From: JBBSBL01 sp038251325
GTDB taxonomy: Bacteria; Actinomycetota; Thermoleophilia; Solirubrobacterales; Solirubrobacteraceae
NCBI GenBank assembly: GCA_038251325.1
Contig: JBBSBL010000017.1
Coordinates: 1-44,821, forward strand
Direction of reading: 5' to 3'
Length of the DNA stretch: 44,821 nt
The notes below the pieces were generated by a model. It was given only the letters and a program-made list of their open reading frames with translations. It searched no databases and was not told the DNA's origin. This document shows, piece after piece, positions 23,824 to 31,998 of this stretch (positions within the stretch are counted from its first letter, which is position 1; every line of letters starts with the position of its first letter). The position numbers and the translations under genes are program-made.

Positions 23824-24965
23824 CCGCGACGGCAGGGCTCGGCCGAGTCGAGACCCGGCGGGTCGTCCTCTTCGACGGGGACGACCCGCTCGTCCTGTCC
23901 TCGGGCGAGACGCTCGCGCCCGTCGAGGTCGCCTACGAGACCTACGGCGAGCTGAACGCGGAGCGGACCAATGCCGTCTTCGTCTGCCACGCGCTGACCG
24001 GCGACGCCCACGCCGCCGGGCACCACGGCGATCCCGAGCGGCGCGGCTGGTGGGACAACCTCATCGGCCCCGGTCGGGCGCTGGACACCGACCGCCTCTT
24101 CGTGATCAGCCCCAACCTGCTCGGCGGCTGCCAGGGCACGACCGGCCCGAGCTCCGAGCAGCCGGGCGCCGGGCGGCCCTACGGCCTGCGGTTCCCGCTC
24201 ATCACCGTGCGCGACCTCGTCACCGTCCATCGCGCGCTCTGCGCGCACCTCGGCGTGCCGCGGCTGCTGGCGGCGATCGGCGGGTCGCTCGGCGGGATGC
24301 AGGCGCTCCAGTGGGCGATGGACGACCCCGACGCGATGGACGGCGCGGTCCTCGTCTGCGCCAGCGCGAAGCTCAGCGCCCAGAACATCGCCTTCTCCGC
24401 GATCGCCCGCGAGGCGATCATGCGCGACCCCTCCTTCGAGGACGGCGACTACTACGCGAGCGGCCGCCAGCCGGACTTCGGCCTCGCGCTCGCGCGCATG
24501 ACCGCGCACATCACCTACCTGAGCGAGGAGGGGATGCGCCAGAAGTTCGGCCGCCGCAAGCAGGACCCGGAGAACGACGACCCGGGGTTCGCGGTGGACT
24601 TCCAGGTCGAGAGCTACCTGCGCCACCAGGGCGACACGTTCCCCGAGCGCTTCGACGCGAACTCCTACCTCTACTTCACGCGGCTGCTCGACTGGTTCGA
24701 CCCGTTCGGCGAGCCCGACGCCGACGCGAGGCTCGCCGCGCTGCGCACGCGCTTCCTGCTCGTGAGCTTCGACACCGACTGGCGCTTCGGGACCGAGCAC
24801 TCCAAGGCGATCCTCCGCGAGCTCGCGCGGGCCGGGGTGCCGGCCACCTTCCGCGAGGTCGAGTCGCCGTGGGGGCACGACAGCTTCCTGCTCGACGTGC
24901 CCGAGTACCACCGCACCGTGCGCGGGTTCGTCGACCGCCTCGCGGCCGAGCGCGGCGTGGGATGA
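23820..24965 (+). CDS. metX: Homoserine O-acyltransferase
   Basis: A 381-residue alpha/beta-hydrolase-fold enzyme that activates homoserine with acetyl-CoA (or succinyl-CoA in some members) for sulfhydrylation. The nucleophile is S156 in GGSLGGMQALQW. CHALTGDAH (56-64) is the oxyanion region and the catalytic Asp/His lie in LLVSFDTDWRF and SPWGHDSFLLD. GTG 23820 overlaps the metY stop. The long-standing partnership with metY supports O-acetylhomoserine as product, though the acyl specificity cannot be read with certainty. Confidence 0.95.
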   Translation: MTATAGLGRVETRRVVLFDGDDPLVLSSGETLAPVEVAYETYGELNAERTNAVFVCHALTGDAHAAGHHGDPERRGWWDNLIGPGRALDTDRLFVISPNLLGGCQGTTGPSSEQPGAGRPYGLRFPLITVRDLVTVHRALCAHLGVPRLLAAIGGSLGGMQALQWAMDDPDAMDGAVLVCASAKLSAQNIAFSAIAREAIMRDPSFEDGDYYASGRQPDFGLALARMTAHITYLSEEGMRQKFGRRKQDPENDDPGFAVDFQVESYLRHQGDTFPERFDANSYLYFTRLLDWFDPFGEPDADARLAALRTRFLLVSFDTDWRFGTEHSKAILRELARAGVPATFREVESPWGHDSFLLDVPEYHRTVRGFVDRLAAERGVG

Positions 24966-25567
24966 GCCTGCGCCCGGACCTCGCGCTGGTCGCCGGCCTC
25001 GTGCCGGAGGGCTCGCGGGTGCTCGACCTCGGCTGCGGGGACGGCGCGCTGCTCGCCACGCTCATCGCCGAGCGCAGCTGCTCGGGCTGGGGCGTCGAGC
25101 TCTCCGACGAGGGGTTCCACGCCTGCCTCGCCCGCGGCGTGCCGGTCGTCCAGGGCGACGTCGACCGCGGTCTCGACGACGTGGACGACGACGAGGTCGA
25201 CGTCGTCGTGCTGAGCGAGACGATCCAGGCGCTGCGCCGCCCCGCGCTCGCGCTGCGCGAGATGCGACGCGTGGCGACGCGCGGGATCGTCTCGCTGCCG
25301 AACTTCGGCCACTGGCGGCTGCGGGCCGGGCTCGCGCTGCGCGGCCGGATGCCGGAGTCCGCAGAGCTGCCCTACGCCTGGCACGAGACGCCGAACATCC
25401 ACCTCTGCACGCTGCGCGACTTCGAGGCGCTGGCCCGCGACGAGCGCTGGCGTGTGGCGCGCCGGATCGCGCTCGACGAGCGCCACGGGCCGGCGAGCGG
25501 CGCGGCGGCGGGCCGGGGCACCAACCTGCTGGCGGCGGGGGCGGTCTACGTGCTCGAGCGGGGGTGA
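24962..25567 (+). CDS. metW: Methionine biosynthesis protein MetW
   Basis: A 201-residue SAM-dependent-methyltransferase-like protein. The SAM loop is VLDLGCGDGALL (about 20-31), followed by GDVDRGLDD and VVVLSETIQALRRP. NFGHWRLRAGL is typical of MetW. MetW commonly accompanies MetX and stimulates it in some bacteria. ATG 24962 overlaps the metX stop (ATGA). Confidence 0.92.
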   Translation: MSLRPDLALVAGLVPEGSRVLDLGCGDGALLATLIAERSCSGWGVELSDEGFHACLARGVPVVQGDVDRGLDDVDDDEVDVVVLSETIQALRRPALALREMRRVATRGIVSLPNFGHWRLRAGLALRGRMPESAELPYAWHETPNIHLCTLRDFEALARDERWRVARRIALDERHGPASGAAAGRGTNLLAAGAVYVLERG

Positions 25568-25613
25568 GGCGTCACCGCGACACGGACCCGGCGCGCCCAC
25601 CGATCCGCCCGGC

Positions 25614-25619
25614 TACGAT
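25614..25619 (+). promoter_or_regulatory. Putative -10 of the phosphoesterase lipoprotein gene
   Basis: TACGAT lies seven bases upstream of GTG 25627, the leaderless spacing seen at other genes here. It sits inside the longer open frame, which argues that the gene starts at 25627 and has its own promoter. Confidence 0.45.
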
Positions 25620-25626
25620 CGCCGTG

Positions 25627-26574
25627 GTGATCCTCCCCGTGATCTGCGCCCTCGCCGCGGCGCTGGCGCTGTCCGCCTGCGGGGCCGACGGCTCCGCGCG
25701 CTCGGTGGCGGCCACGCCCGCCCAGCCCCCGAGCGCCCCCGCGAGTGCGCCGAGCGCCGCCCGCGGCGGGCCGTGCGGGCGCGGTCGGCCGGGCCGCGCC
25801 CGCCACCGCCACGGGGTCTGGATCGTGGGGGAGTACAAGGCCTACGGCGACGTGGTCGGCTCGCGCGACGCGCCCTACATCAACTCGCTGGCGCGGCAGT
25901 GCGGCAGCGCCACCCGCTTCTACGCCAAGGCCCACCCGAGTCTCCCCAACTACCTCTACATGACCTCCGGCTCGACGCAGGGGATCACGGACGACGGCGA
26001 ACCGGACTCGCACCGGATCGGCGCTCCGAGCATCTTCTCCCAGCTCGGCGGGGGCTGGCGGGCGCTGCAGGAGAGCATGCCGCGCAACTGCTCGACGTCG
26101 AGCAGCGGGCTGTACGCGGCCCGGCACAACCCGGCCGTCTACTACACGCGGATCCGGCGCGCCTGCGCGCGCCAGGACGTTCCGCTCCGCAACCCGCCGA
26201 GCCTCTCGGCTCGTTTCACGTTCATCACGCCGAACCTCTGCAACGACATGCACTCGTGCCCGTCGACCGGCTCGAAGTCGCAGCAGGTGCACACCGGCGA
26301 CCGCTGGCTGTCGGCCTGGATCCCGCGCCTGCTGCGCTCGCGCGAGTACCGCTCCGGCCGCACGGTGATCTTCCTGACCTGGGACGAGGACGACTACTCC
26401 TCCGACCAGCGAATCGCGACGCTGGTGATCGGGCCGAGCGTGCGGCGCGGGCTGCGCGTCGCGCGGCAGTTCAGCCACGCCTCGCTGCTGCGCACGACCG
26501 AGCAGCTGCTCGGAGCCGGGGCGCTGGGGGATGCCGCCCGCGCACCGAGCATGCGCGGCCCGTTCGGGCTCTGA
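25627..26574 (+). CDS. Phosphoesterase-family lipoprotein (acid phosphatase/PLC type)
   Basis: A 315-residue exported protein. From GTG 25627 the sequence opens with VILPVICALAAALALSAC, a compact lipoprotein signal with lipobox LSAC. An earlier GTG at 25564, overlapping the metW stop, is possible but would put a charged stretch ahead of the signal. The domain shows GEYKAYGDVVGS, HPSLPNYLYMTSGSTQG, FTFITPNLCNDMHSC and VIFLTWDEDD, the usual metal- and phosphate-binding order of the phosphoesterase family. It probably cleaves phosphate esters outside the cell. Confidence 0.85.
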   Translation: MILPVICALAAALALSACGADGSARSVAATPAQPPSAPASAPSAARGGPCGRGRPGRARHRHGVWIVGEYKAYGDVVGSRDAPYINSLARQCGSATRFYAKAHPSLPNYLYMTSGSTQGITDDGEPDSHRIGAPSIFSQLGGGWRALQESMPRNCSTSSSGLYAARHNPAVYYTRIRRACARQDVPLRNPPSLSARFTFITPNLCNDMHSCPSTGSKSQQVHTGDRWLSAWIPRLLRSREYRSGRTVIFLTWDEDDYSSDQRIATLVIGPSVRRGLRVARQFSHASLLRTTEQLLGAGALGDAARAPSMRGPFGL

Positions 26575-26589
26575 GCGGACCCGGCCGGC

Positions 26590-27759
26590 TCAGGCCGGCT
26601 TCGCCAGCCACGCCCGCACCTCCGCGCCGTGCTCGTCCAGCCGCGGCGGCGGGCGGCGGGCGCCGACGCCCCCGCCGGAGAGGTCTATGGGCGCACGCGG
26701 CAGCGTGACCTCCGGGCCGGCGCCGCCGTCCATGCGCAGCGTCTCGGTGACGTCCATCCCGAGCGACCCCGCGTAGGCGAAGGCCTGGCCGACGTCGTTG
26801 ATCGGGCCGGCCGGGACGCCGGCGGCATTCAGGCGCTCGGCCCACACGGCGCGGCCGTCGCTCGCGAGCCGCGCCTCGACCTCGGCCTCGAGATCGGCGA
26901 TGTTCGCCACGCGCGCGGGATTGCCGGTGAAGCGCTCGTCCTCGGCGAGCTCCGGCGCGCCGATCGCTCCGCACAGCGCGCGCCACTGCACCTCGTTGCC
27001 GGCCAGGATCATCAGCGGCCCGTCCGCCGCGGCGAAGGTGCCGAACGGCGCGATGCTCGGGTGGCGGTTGCCGCCGGCCGCCGGCACCGCGCCGGCGAGC
27101 AGGTAGCCCGCGGCCTGGTTGGCCAGCGCCGCGAGCTCGGCCCCGAGCAGGCTCACCTCCACCCGCTCTCCCTCGCCGCTCGCCTCGCGGGCGCGGAGCG
27201 CGGCGAGGATCCCGACCGCGGCGTAGAGCCCGGCGATGACGTCGACGAGCGCGACCCCCGCCTTGCTCGGCGACCCGGGCGGGCCAGTGATGCTCATCAG
27301 GCCGCCGACGGCCTGGATCAGCGGGTCGTAGCCGGGGAGCTTCCCACCCTCGCCCTGGCGCCCGAACCCGGTGATGGAGCAGTAGACCAGGCGCGGGTGG
27401 GCGGCGTGGAGCTCCTCCCAGCCGAGGCCGAAGCGCTCGGCCACGCCGGGGCGGAAGTTCTCGACCAGCACGTCGGCGCGGCCCACGAGCTCGCGCGCCA
27501 GCCCGCGGTCAGCCGGGTCCTTGAGGTCGAGCGCGACGCTGCGCTTGTTGCGGTTCACCCCGAGCGCGTAGGTCGCCTCGCCGTGAGCGAACGGCGGACC
27601 CCACGCGCGGGTCTCGTCGCCCGCCGGAGGCTCGACCTTCACGACCTCGGCGCCGAGGTCGCCGAGCGTCATCGTGGCGAGCGGGCCGGCGAGGACCCGG
27701 CTGAGGTCGGCGACGAGGATCCCGTCGAGCGGCCCGCGACCCAGGCCCCCCTCGCTCAC
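26590..27759 (-). CDS. CaiB/BaiF CoA-transferase family protein
   Basis: A 389-residue class III CoA-transferase. The motif ending VALVDVIAGLYAA holds the catalytic Asp (about 164). The N-terminal DLSRVLAGPLATMTLGDLGA and VKVEPPAGDETR are typical of the family. It transfers CoA between carboxylates. GTG 27759 overlaps the cupin stop (GTGA). It is last in a four-gene operon with a split TauE transporter and a cupin, suggesting uptake and CoA activation of an organic acid. Confidence 0.93.
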   Translation of the reverse strand: MSEGGLGRGPLDGILVADLSRVLAGPLATMTLGDLGAEVVKVEPPAGDETRAWGPPFAHGEATYALGVNRNKRSVALDLKDPADRGLARELVGRADVLVENFRPGVAERFGLGWEELHAAHPRLVYCSITGFGRQGEGGKLPGYDPLIQAVGGLMSITGPPGSPSKAGVALVDVIAGLYAAVGILAALRAREASGEGERVEVSLLGAELAALANQAAGYLLAGAVPAAGGNRHPSIAPFGTFAAADGPLMILAGNEVQWRALCGAIGAPELAEDERFTGNPARVANIADLEAEVEARLASDGRAVWAERLNAAGVPAGPINDVGQAFAYAGSLGMDVTETLRMDGGAGPEVTLPRAPIDLSGGGVGARRPPPRLDEHGAEVRAWLAKPA

Positions 27760-28274
27760 GCGGCGCCGTCGGCCGCTTCCGCGTTCGCCGGGTTCGCGTC
27801 GCCGATCTTCGTGCCGTCGGCTCGCGCGGCGGCGACTCCGCCCTGCGCGCCGGGCGGGCCGGCCCCCGGGCGCGGATCGACGCCGTCGACGACGCGGCCG
27901 TCGCGCCCGACGTAGCCGCCCTTGCCACCGACGCAGAGGTAGATCGCCTCGCCGCTCCCGGCGTTGCGGAAGCCGCGCACGGTGTGGGCATCGACGCGGA
28001 CCATGCCGCCCGGGCCGAGCAGCCGCTTCTCCGTGCCGTCGGCGCCGAAGCGGAACTCGACCTGGCCCTGGTGGACGAAGTAGAGCTCCTCCTGCTCGTC
28101 GTGGAAGTGGGGACCGCTGGTGTACCCCTCGGGCATGACCACCGCGTTGACGCCGAAGGCCGTGACCCCGAGGCCCTTGCGCACCTTGCGGAACCCGGGC
28201 CCCTCGCCGAGCCCCTCCAACGAGCCCGCCGCGTAGCCCTCGCCCTCCACGATCTCGCTCGTCTCATCGCCCAT
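27756..28274 (-). CDS. Cupin-domain protein
   Basis: A 172-residue cupin. The metal-binding motif is in SGPHFHDEQEELYFVHQG (about 53-70), giving two His and a Glu, and the second motif in HTVRGFRNAG with a His. A C-terminal tail (about 130-172) is Gly/Ala/Asp-rich. The start overlaps the end of the second TauE half by 11 bases. Cupins of this layout are sugar or small-molecule binding enzymes or sensors. Confidence 0.85.
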   Translation of the reverse strand: MGDETSEIVEGEGYAAGSLEGLGEGPGFRKVRKGLGVTAFGVNAVVMPEGYTSGPHFHDEQEELYFVHQGQVEFRFGADGTEKRLLGPGGMVRVDAHTVRGFRNAGSGEAIYLCVGGKGGYVGRDGRVVDGVDPRPGAGPPGAQGGVAAARADGTKIGDANPANAEAADGAA

Positions 28275-28704
28275 CGCCGCCTCCTTCGCTGGTCTCCTCG
28301 TCGGGCTCGGATCCTACGCTCGCGCGCCGTGCCGGCGCGCGGAGCCCCTCGATGGCCCGGCGGGCGACCTGGACGGCGATCGCCAGGCTCAGCAATGCGA
28401 ACGCGACCCGCAGCGCGCGCTCGGGCAGCGCGTTGGCGAGCAGCACGCCGGCGACGGCGCCGCCAACCGCCAGCAGCCCGATCAGCGCCGCCTCGCGCGG
28501 GACGAGATGGCCGTATCGGTACTGCCGCCAGGACCCGACGAGGGCCACCGGCACGATGGCGAGCAGCGAGGTGGCCTGCGCCTCGATCTGGGAGAGCCCG
28601 ATGACGAGCGAGAGGGCCGGCACGAAGAGCAGGCCGCCGCCGACCCCGAGCATGCCCGAGAGCACGCCGGCGGTGATCCCGAGGACGATGGCCTCGAGGA
28701 TCAC
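28264..28704 (-). CDS. TauE/SafE-type half transporter (second half)
   Basis: A 146-residue membrane protein with about four helices, starting at GTG 28704 with a GTGA overlap to the preceding half. It contains ITAGVLSGMLGVGGGLLFVPAL near its N-terminus, the motif that opens each half of TauE/SafE sulfite or organosulfonate exporters. In full-length members this motif occurs twice in one chain of about 250 residues; here the two copies are in separate, overlapping genes. The C-terminus has a soluble acidic tail. Confidence 0.8.
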   Translation of the reverse strand: MILEAIVLGITAGVLSGMLGVGGGLLFVPALSLVIGLSQIEAQATSLLAIVPVALVGSWRQYRYGHLVPREAALIGLLAVGGAVAGVLLANALPERALRVAFALLSLAIAVQVARRAIEGLRAPARRASVGSEPDEETSEGGGDGR

Positions 28705-29063
28705 TTGGTCAGCAGCTCCGTCGCGACGGCGACGAGCAGCCCGGCGAAGAGCAGCGAGATGACCTCGGTCCGCACCCGCTGCTGGAGCCAGGTCCCGACG
28801 AGCACCCCGCCGACCGCCGGCAGGCCCACGAGCGCCGCGTCCCCCAGGCGCACGTTGCCGTACAGGCCCTGGACGATCGCCGCCGCGGCGGCGATGATCA
28901 CGATGGCGCCGAGCGAGGTCGCGGTGGCCCGGCGCTCGTCGTAGCCGAGCCACAGGACGAGCAGCGGAACCATGATCACGCCGCCGCCGACCCCGAAGAG
29001 ACCGCTGAACAGGCCGGCCGCGGTGCCGACCGCCGCAAGCTCGAGCGGACGGCCGGCGCGCAT
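28701..29063 (-). CDS. TauE/SafE-type half transporter (first half)
   Basis: A 120-residue membrane protein with four predicted helices. It contains GTAAGLFSGLFGVGGGVIMV in the same position as its downstream partner. The two together make the normal two-repeat TauE/SafE chain. The ATG at 29063 is six bases from a -10-like TAGTAT (minus strand) shared with the divergent otsB promoter. It is the first gene of the operon with the second half, cupin and CoA-transferase. Confidence 0.8.
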   Translation of the reverse strand: MRAGRPLELAAVGTAAGLFSGLFGVGGGVIMVPLLVLWLGYDERRATATSLGAIVIIAAAAAIVQGLYGNVRLGDAALVGLPAVGGVLVGTWLQQRVRTEVISLLFAGLLVAVATELLTK

Positions 29064-29068
29064 GCGGG

Positions 29069-29075
29069 CATACTA
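29069..29075. promoter_or_regulatory. Shared, symmetric -10 element for tauE half and otsB
   Basis: CATACTA reads as CATACT for the rightward otsB gene (GTG 29082, seven bases on) and as TAGTAT for the leftward TauE gene (ATG 29063, six bases on). The spacer between the two start codons is only 18 bases. Both transcripts would be leaderless or nearly so. Confidence 0.6.
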
Positions 29076-29081
29076 GGCGGC

Positions 29082-29891
29082 GTGAGCACCGCCGCCACGC
29101 TGGCCGAGGCACTGGAGCCGATCCGAGCGGATCCGCGGCGCGCGGCGATCCTGCTCGACGTGGACGGGACGCTGGCCCCCATCGTGCGCCATGCCGACGA
29201 CGCGGTCGTCCCGGAGCAGACCCGCCAGCTCCTGATCCCGCTCTCGCGCGCCTACGCCCTCGTCGCGTGTATCAGCGGACGCCGCGCGGCCGACGCGCGG
29301 CGGATGGTCGCGCTCGGCAACGTGACGTACGTCGGCGGCCACGGCACCGAGCTCCTGCGCGCGGGCTGGACCGAGCCCCACGTCGACCCGGCCCTGGAGG
29401 ACTGGACCCGGCGGATCCACGACTTCACGCGCGAGGCCGAGCGGCGCGAGCTGCGCGCGCTGCGCGTGCGCACCGAGGACAAGGGGGCGATCGTCGGCTT
29501 CCACTGGCGCGGCGCGCCCGACGAGGACGCCGCGCGAGCCGCCGTCGACTCCGTGGCCGCGCGCGCCGAGGCCGCCGGCCTGCGCACCCACTGGGGCCGC
29601 AAGGTGCTGGAGGTGCGGCCGCCGGTGCGGATCGACAAGGGCGCCGGGATCCAGGCGCTGTTGGCCGAGGCCGGCCTCGACGCCGCGCTCTATGCCGGCG
29701 ACGACCGCACCGACCTCGACGCCTTCCGCGGCCTGGCCGAGCTCGTCACCGAGGGTCGCCTGAGCCACGCCGTGCGGGTCGCCGTGCAGTCCGAGGAGGG
29801 CCCCACCGAGCTCACCGAGGAGGCCGACCTCGTGATCGACGGCACCGCCGGCGTCCGCGCCCTGCTCGAGGCGCTCCGCCCGGCGGGGTAG
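29082..29891 (+). CDS. otsB: Trehalose-6-phosphate phosphatase
   Basis: A 269-residue HAD-family phosphatase. Motif I is LLDVDGTLAPI (about 24-34) with the two catalytic Asp; SGRR supplies motif II; YAGDDRTDLDAF is motif IV; and GGHGTEL and KGAGIQALL fit the trehalose-phosphatase cap and Lys. It hydrolyses trehalose-6-phosphate to trehalose. The partner OtsA synthase is not in the window. GTG start, leaderless layout. Confidence 0.92.
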   Translation: MSTAATLAEALEPIRADPRRAAILLDVDGTLAPIVRHADDAVVPEQTRQLLIPLSRAYALVACISGRRAADARRMVALGNVTYVGGHGTELLRAGWTEPHVDPALEDWTRRIHDFTREAERRELRALRVRTEDKGAIVGFHWRGAPDEDAARAAVDSVAARAEAAGLRTHWGRKVLEVRPPVRIDKGAGIQALLAEAGLDAALYAGDDRTDLDAFRGLAELVTEGRLSHAVRVAVQSEEGPTELTEEADLVIDGTAGVRALLEALRPAG

Positions 29892-29899
29892 CCGGCGGC

Positions 29900-30448
29900 G
29901 TGCGGTTCACCGACTTCCTGCGCTCCACCGTGCTGATGAGCGCCGTGGCGGCGAGCGTGCTCGCGGCGCTGGCGGCGCTCGGCGCCGAGCGCGACGCGAA
30001 CGACCTCGTGATCCCCTTCGCGGCGGGCTGGTGGGTCGTCGCGGCGGGCATCGGGGTGGCGCTCGGCCGCGGCGGCCAGGTCTCGCCCCCGATCACGCGG
30101 CTGCTGGCCATGGCCCGCACCTCGGCGTCCCTGCCGGAGGTGCGGCCCGGCCGCATGCTCGTCAACCGCCTCTGGCCGCTCGGGGTCGTGACCGTCGCTG
30201 CGGGAGCGCTGACGTTCCTCGCCCCCCAGATCCCGGCGATCGGCGCCGGCTTCGCGCTCATCTGGGCCCTCGCGTGGCGCCAGCAGGAGCGCGCCGTCAC
30301 CGCCATCGAGGAGCGCGACGGCGTGCGCTTCTACGTCGAGCGGACCTCCCCGGTAAAGCCGATCACGTTGGTCCGGACGCCGTGGTTCAAGACGAACCTC
30401 ATGGAGATGAACGGCGGTCAGGCCGCCGAATCCGCGGCCCCCAGGTAG
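29900..30448 (+). CDS. Membrane protein with three to four helices
   Basis: A 182-residue protein with a hydrophobic first helix (STVLMSAVAASVLAALAAL), a second (FAAGWWVVAAGIGVAL) and a pair near 95-125. A soluble tail holds ERDGVRFYVERTSPVKPI. It starts at GTG 29900 eight bases after otsB stops, so it is probably co-transcribed. Its 3' end overlaps the converging ArsR-SRPBCC gene by 31 bases. No family recognised. Confidence 0.75.
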   Translation: MRFTDFLRSTVLMSAVAASVLAALAALGAERDANDLVIPFAAGWWVVAAGIGVALGRGGQVSPPITRLLAMARTSASLPEVRPGRMLVNRLWPLGVVTVAAGALTFLAPQIPAIGAGFALIWALAWRQQERAVTAIEERDGVRFYVERTSPVKPITLVRTPWFKTNLMEMNGGQAAESAAPR

Positions 30449-31194
30449 CGCAGCGACCCCGGCGTGGTGAGCGTCTCACCGGTCTCCAACAGCGTCTTGA
30501 GGCCGGAGAGGATCATCGGCCAGCCGCCGAAGAGCTCGCCGTTCGCGCCCTCGCGCAGCTCGTCGTGGGTCACCGTGAGGCGGCAGGAGTCGCCGACCGG
30601 CTCGATCTCCCAGGTCACCCGCGAGACGCCCTCCGCCTTGACCTCCTCGCTCCACAGCGCCGTGAAGCTCTGGACGAGCCGGCGCGGCGGATCGACCTCG
30701 AGGTTCTCCCCCTCGCCGAGCGGACCGGGCGCTCCCGCGGCGACGGCCACGTAGCGGGAGCCCGGCGACCAGTCGGTGTCGAAGGACATCCCGAAGTTGT
30801 AGATCCGCCGCTGGTCCGGGTCGGTGATCGCGTCCCACAGGCGCTCCGGCGTCGTCTTGATGTAGATCTCGTAGACCTTCTCCATCGTGTCCTCCTCGAG
30901 GGTTCGTTTGAGGCCGCTGAGCGTCGCCGCCCAGGGCTCGGCGTACTTGCTCACCCACCGGTCGTGGACGAGCCGGATCGGGACGGGGTTCAGGAAGTGC
31001 AGCTTCTCCCGGCCGCGCTTCTTCGTGACCACGAGACCGGCGGCCTCGAGCACCTTGAGGTGCTTCATCACGCCGAAGCGAGTCATCGGCAACCGCGCCT
31101 CGAGAGCGCCGAGCGTCTGCCCGTCCTGCTCGAACAGCTCGTCGAGCAGGCTCCGGCGGGTCGGGTCGGCGAGCGCCCTAAACACGTCGTCCAC
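30418..31194 (-). CDS. ArsR-type regulator fused to SRPBCC/AHSA1 domain
   Basis: About 258 residues. The N-terminal winged helix runs from DDVFRALADPTRRSLLDELF (about 2-21) through MTRFGVMKHLKVLEAAGLVVT (about 37-57), the recognition region. The C-terminal half (about 105 to the end) is an AHSA1-like START domain with MEKVYEIYIKTTPERLWDAI and WEIEPVGDSCRLTVTHDEL. Such fusions are common as autoregulators; a small hydrophobic ligand could bind the START pocket. ATGs at 31206 and a GTG at 31224 are alternatives, but the promoter layout favours GTG 31194 as a leaderless start. Confidence 0.85.
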   Translation of the reverse strand: MDDVFRALADPTRRSLLDELFEQDGQTLGALEARLPMTRFGVMKHLKVLEAAGLVVTKKRGREKLHFLNPVPIRLVHDRWVSKYAEPWAATLSGLKRTLEEDTMEKVYEIYIKTTPERLWDAITDPDQRRIYNFGMSFDTDWSPGSRYVAVAAGAPGPLGEGENLEVDPPRRLVQSFTALWSEEVKAEGVSRVTWEIEPVGDSCRLTVTHDELREGANGELFGGWPMILSGLKTLLETGETLTTPGSLRYLGAADSAA

Positions 31195-31201
31195 GGTCCG
31201 G

Positions 31202-31231
31202 ACCATATGTGACCTTTTGGTCACCTGTCAA
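31202..31231 (-). promoter_or_regulatory. Promoter with an operator filling its spacer
   Basis: On the minus strand TTGACA (31226-31231) and TATGGT (31202-31207) are 18 bases apart. GTGACC-TTTT-GGTCAC (31209-31224) fills the spacer, with 6-bp perfect arms. The GTG at 31194 falls seven bases after the -10. A repressor bound here would exclude RNA polymerase, and the regulator gene itself is the obvious candidate. Confidence 0.65.
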
Positions 31232-31266
31232 GGGAAGCCGGCGCCGCTCGGACCGTGGCGCCCCGT

Positions 31267-31974
31267 TCACCGCAGCGCGTGCACGATCCCCACGAGCGCC
31301 GGCGCAATGACGAGGGCGGGCAGGAAGTTCCCGACCTTGACGTCCTTGAGCCCGAGCAGCTTCAGCGAGATGCCGATGATGAGGACGCCTCCGGCGCTGG
31401 TCAGGGCGGCGAGGGACTCGCCGACGAGCACGTTCTCGAGCAGGCCGGCGCCGAGCGAGAGCGCGCCCTGGACGAGGAGCACGGTGATCGCGGCGAGCCC
31501 GACCCCCCATCCGATCGAGGCGGCGATCGCGATCGAGGCGAAGCCGTCGAGCATCGCCTTGGTGGCCAGCGCGTCGTAGTCGCCGGTCAGCCCGTCCTGG
31601 ATCGCGCCGACGACGGTGAGCGGCCCGACGCAGAAGAGCAGGCTGCCCGCGACGAAGGCCTCGCTCACCCGGGCGTGCCGGTCCCCGCCGGCGTGCCGGG
31701 CGACCCGCGCCTGGACCCGGTCGCCGAGTGCCTCCAGCCTCCGCTCGATCCCCAGCGCCTCGCCGGCCACGCCGCCGAGCAGCACGCCGCCGAGCACGTA
31801 GAGCGGGTTGGTGTCCCGCCACGCGAGCGCACTGTCTACCCCGACGACGAGCGTCACCAGCCCGAGTCCCGCGAGGACCCGCTCGTGCATCCCGGCCGGG
31901 AGGCGATCGCCGAGCAGCGTCCCGACCGCCGTGCCCAGGAGGATCGCGGCGACGTTGATCAGCGTGCCCGTCAT
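31267..31974 (-). CDS. DUF554 family membrane protein
   Basis: A 235-residue protein with six to seven helices. Its opening MTGTLINVAAILLGTAVGTLLG is the usual DUF554 start, followed by GLGLVTLVVGVDSAL and a C-terminal ISLKLLGLKDVKVGNFLPALVIAP. The family resembles YdfK of Bacillus; a transport role is assumed but not established. An ATG at 31986 would add four residues. Confidence 0.88.
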   Translation of the reverse strand: MTGTLINVAAILLGTAVGTLLGDRLPAGMHERVLAGLGLVTLVVGVDSALAWRDTNPLYVLGGVLLGGVAGEALGIERRLEALGDRVQARVARHAGGDRHARVSEAFVAGSLLFCVGPLTVVGAIQDGLTGDYDALATKAMLDGFASIAIAASIGWGVGLAAITVLLVQGALSLGAGLLENVLVGESLAALTSAGGVLIIGISLKLLGLKDVKVGNFLPALVIAPALVGIVHALR

Positions 31975-31983
31975 GCCGGGCGG

Positions 31984-31990
31984 CATACTG
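31984..31990. promoter_or_regulatory. Second shared symmetric -10 (DUF554 and GT4 genes)
   Basis: CATACTG reads CATACT towards the GT4 gene (ATG 31999, nine bases on) and CAGTAT towards DUF554 (ATG 31974, ten bases on). The start codons are only 24 bases apart, so one element probably serves both directions. Confidence 0.5.
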
Positions 31991-31998
31991 GCAGCGCG

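Noticed and set aside
25564..25626. Phosphoesterase start at GTG 25564, overlapping metW
   Set aside because: It would place 21 charged residues before the lipoprotein signal. GTG 25627 has a -10 element seven bases upstream and gives a clean signal peptide.
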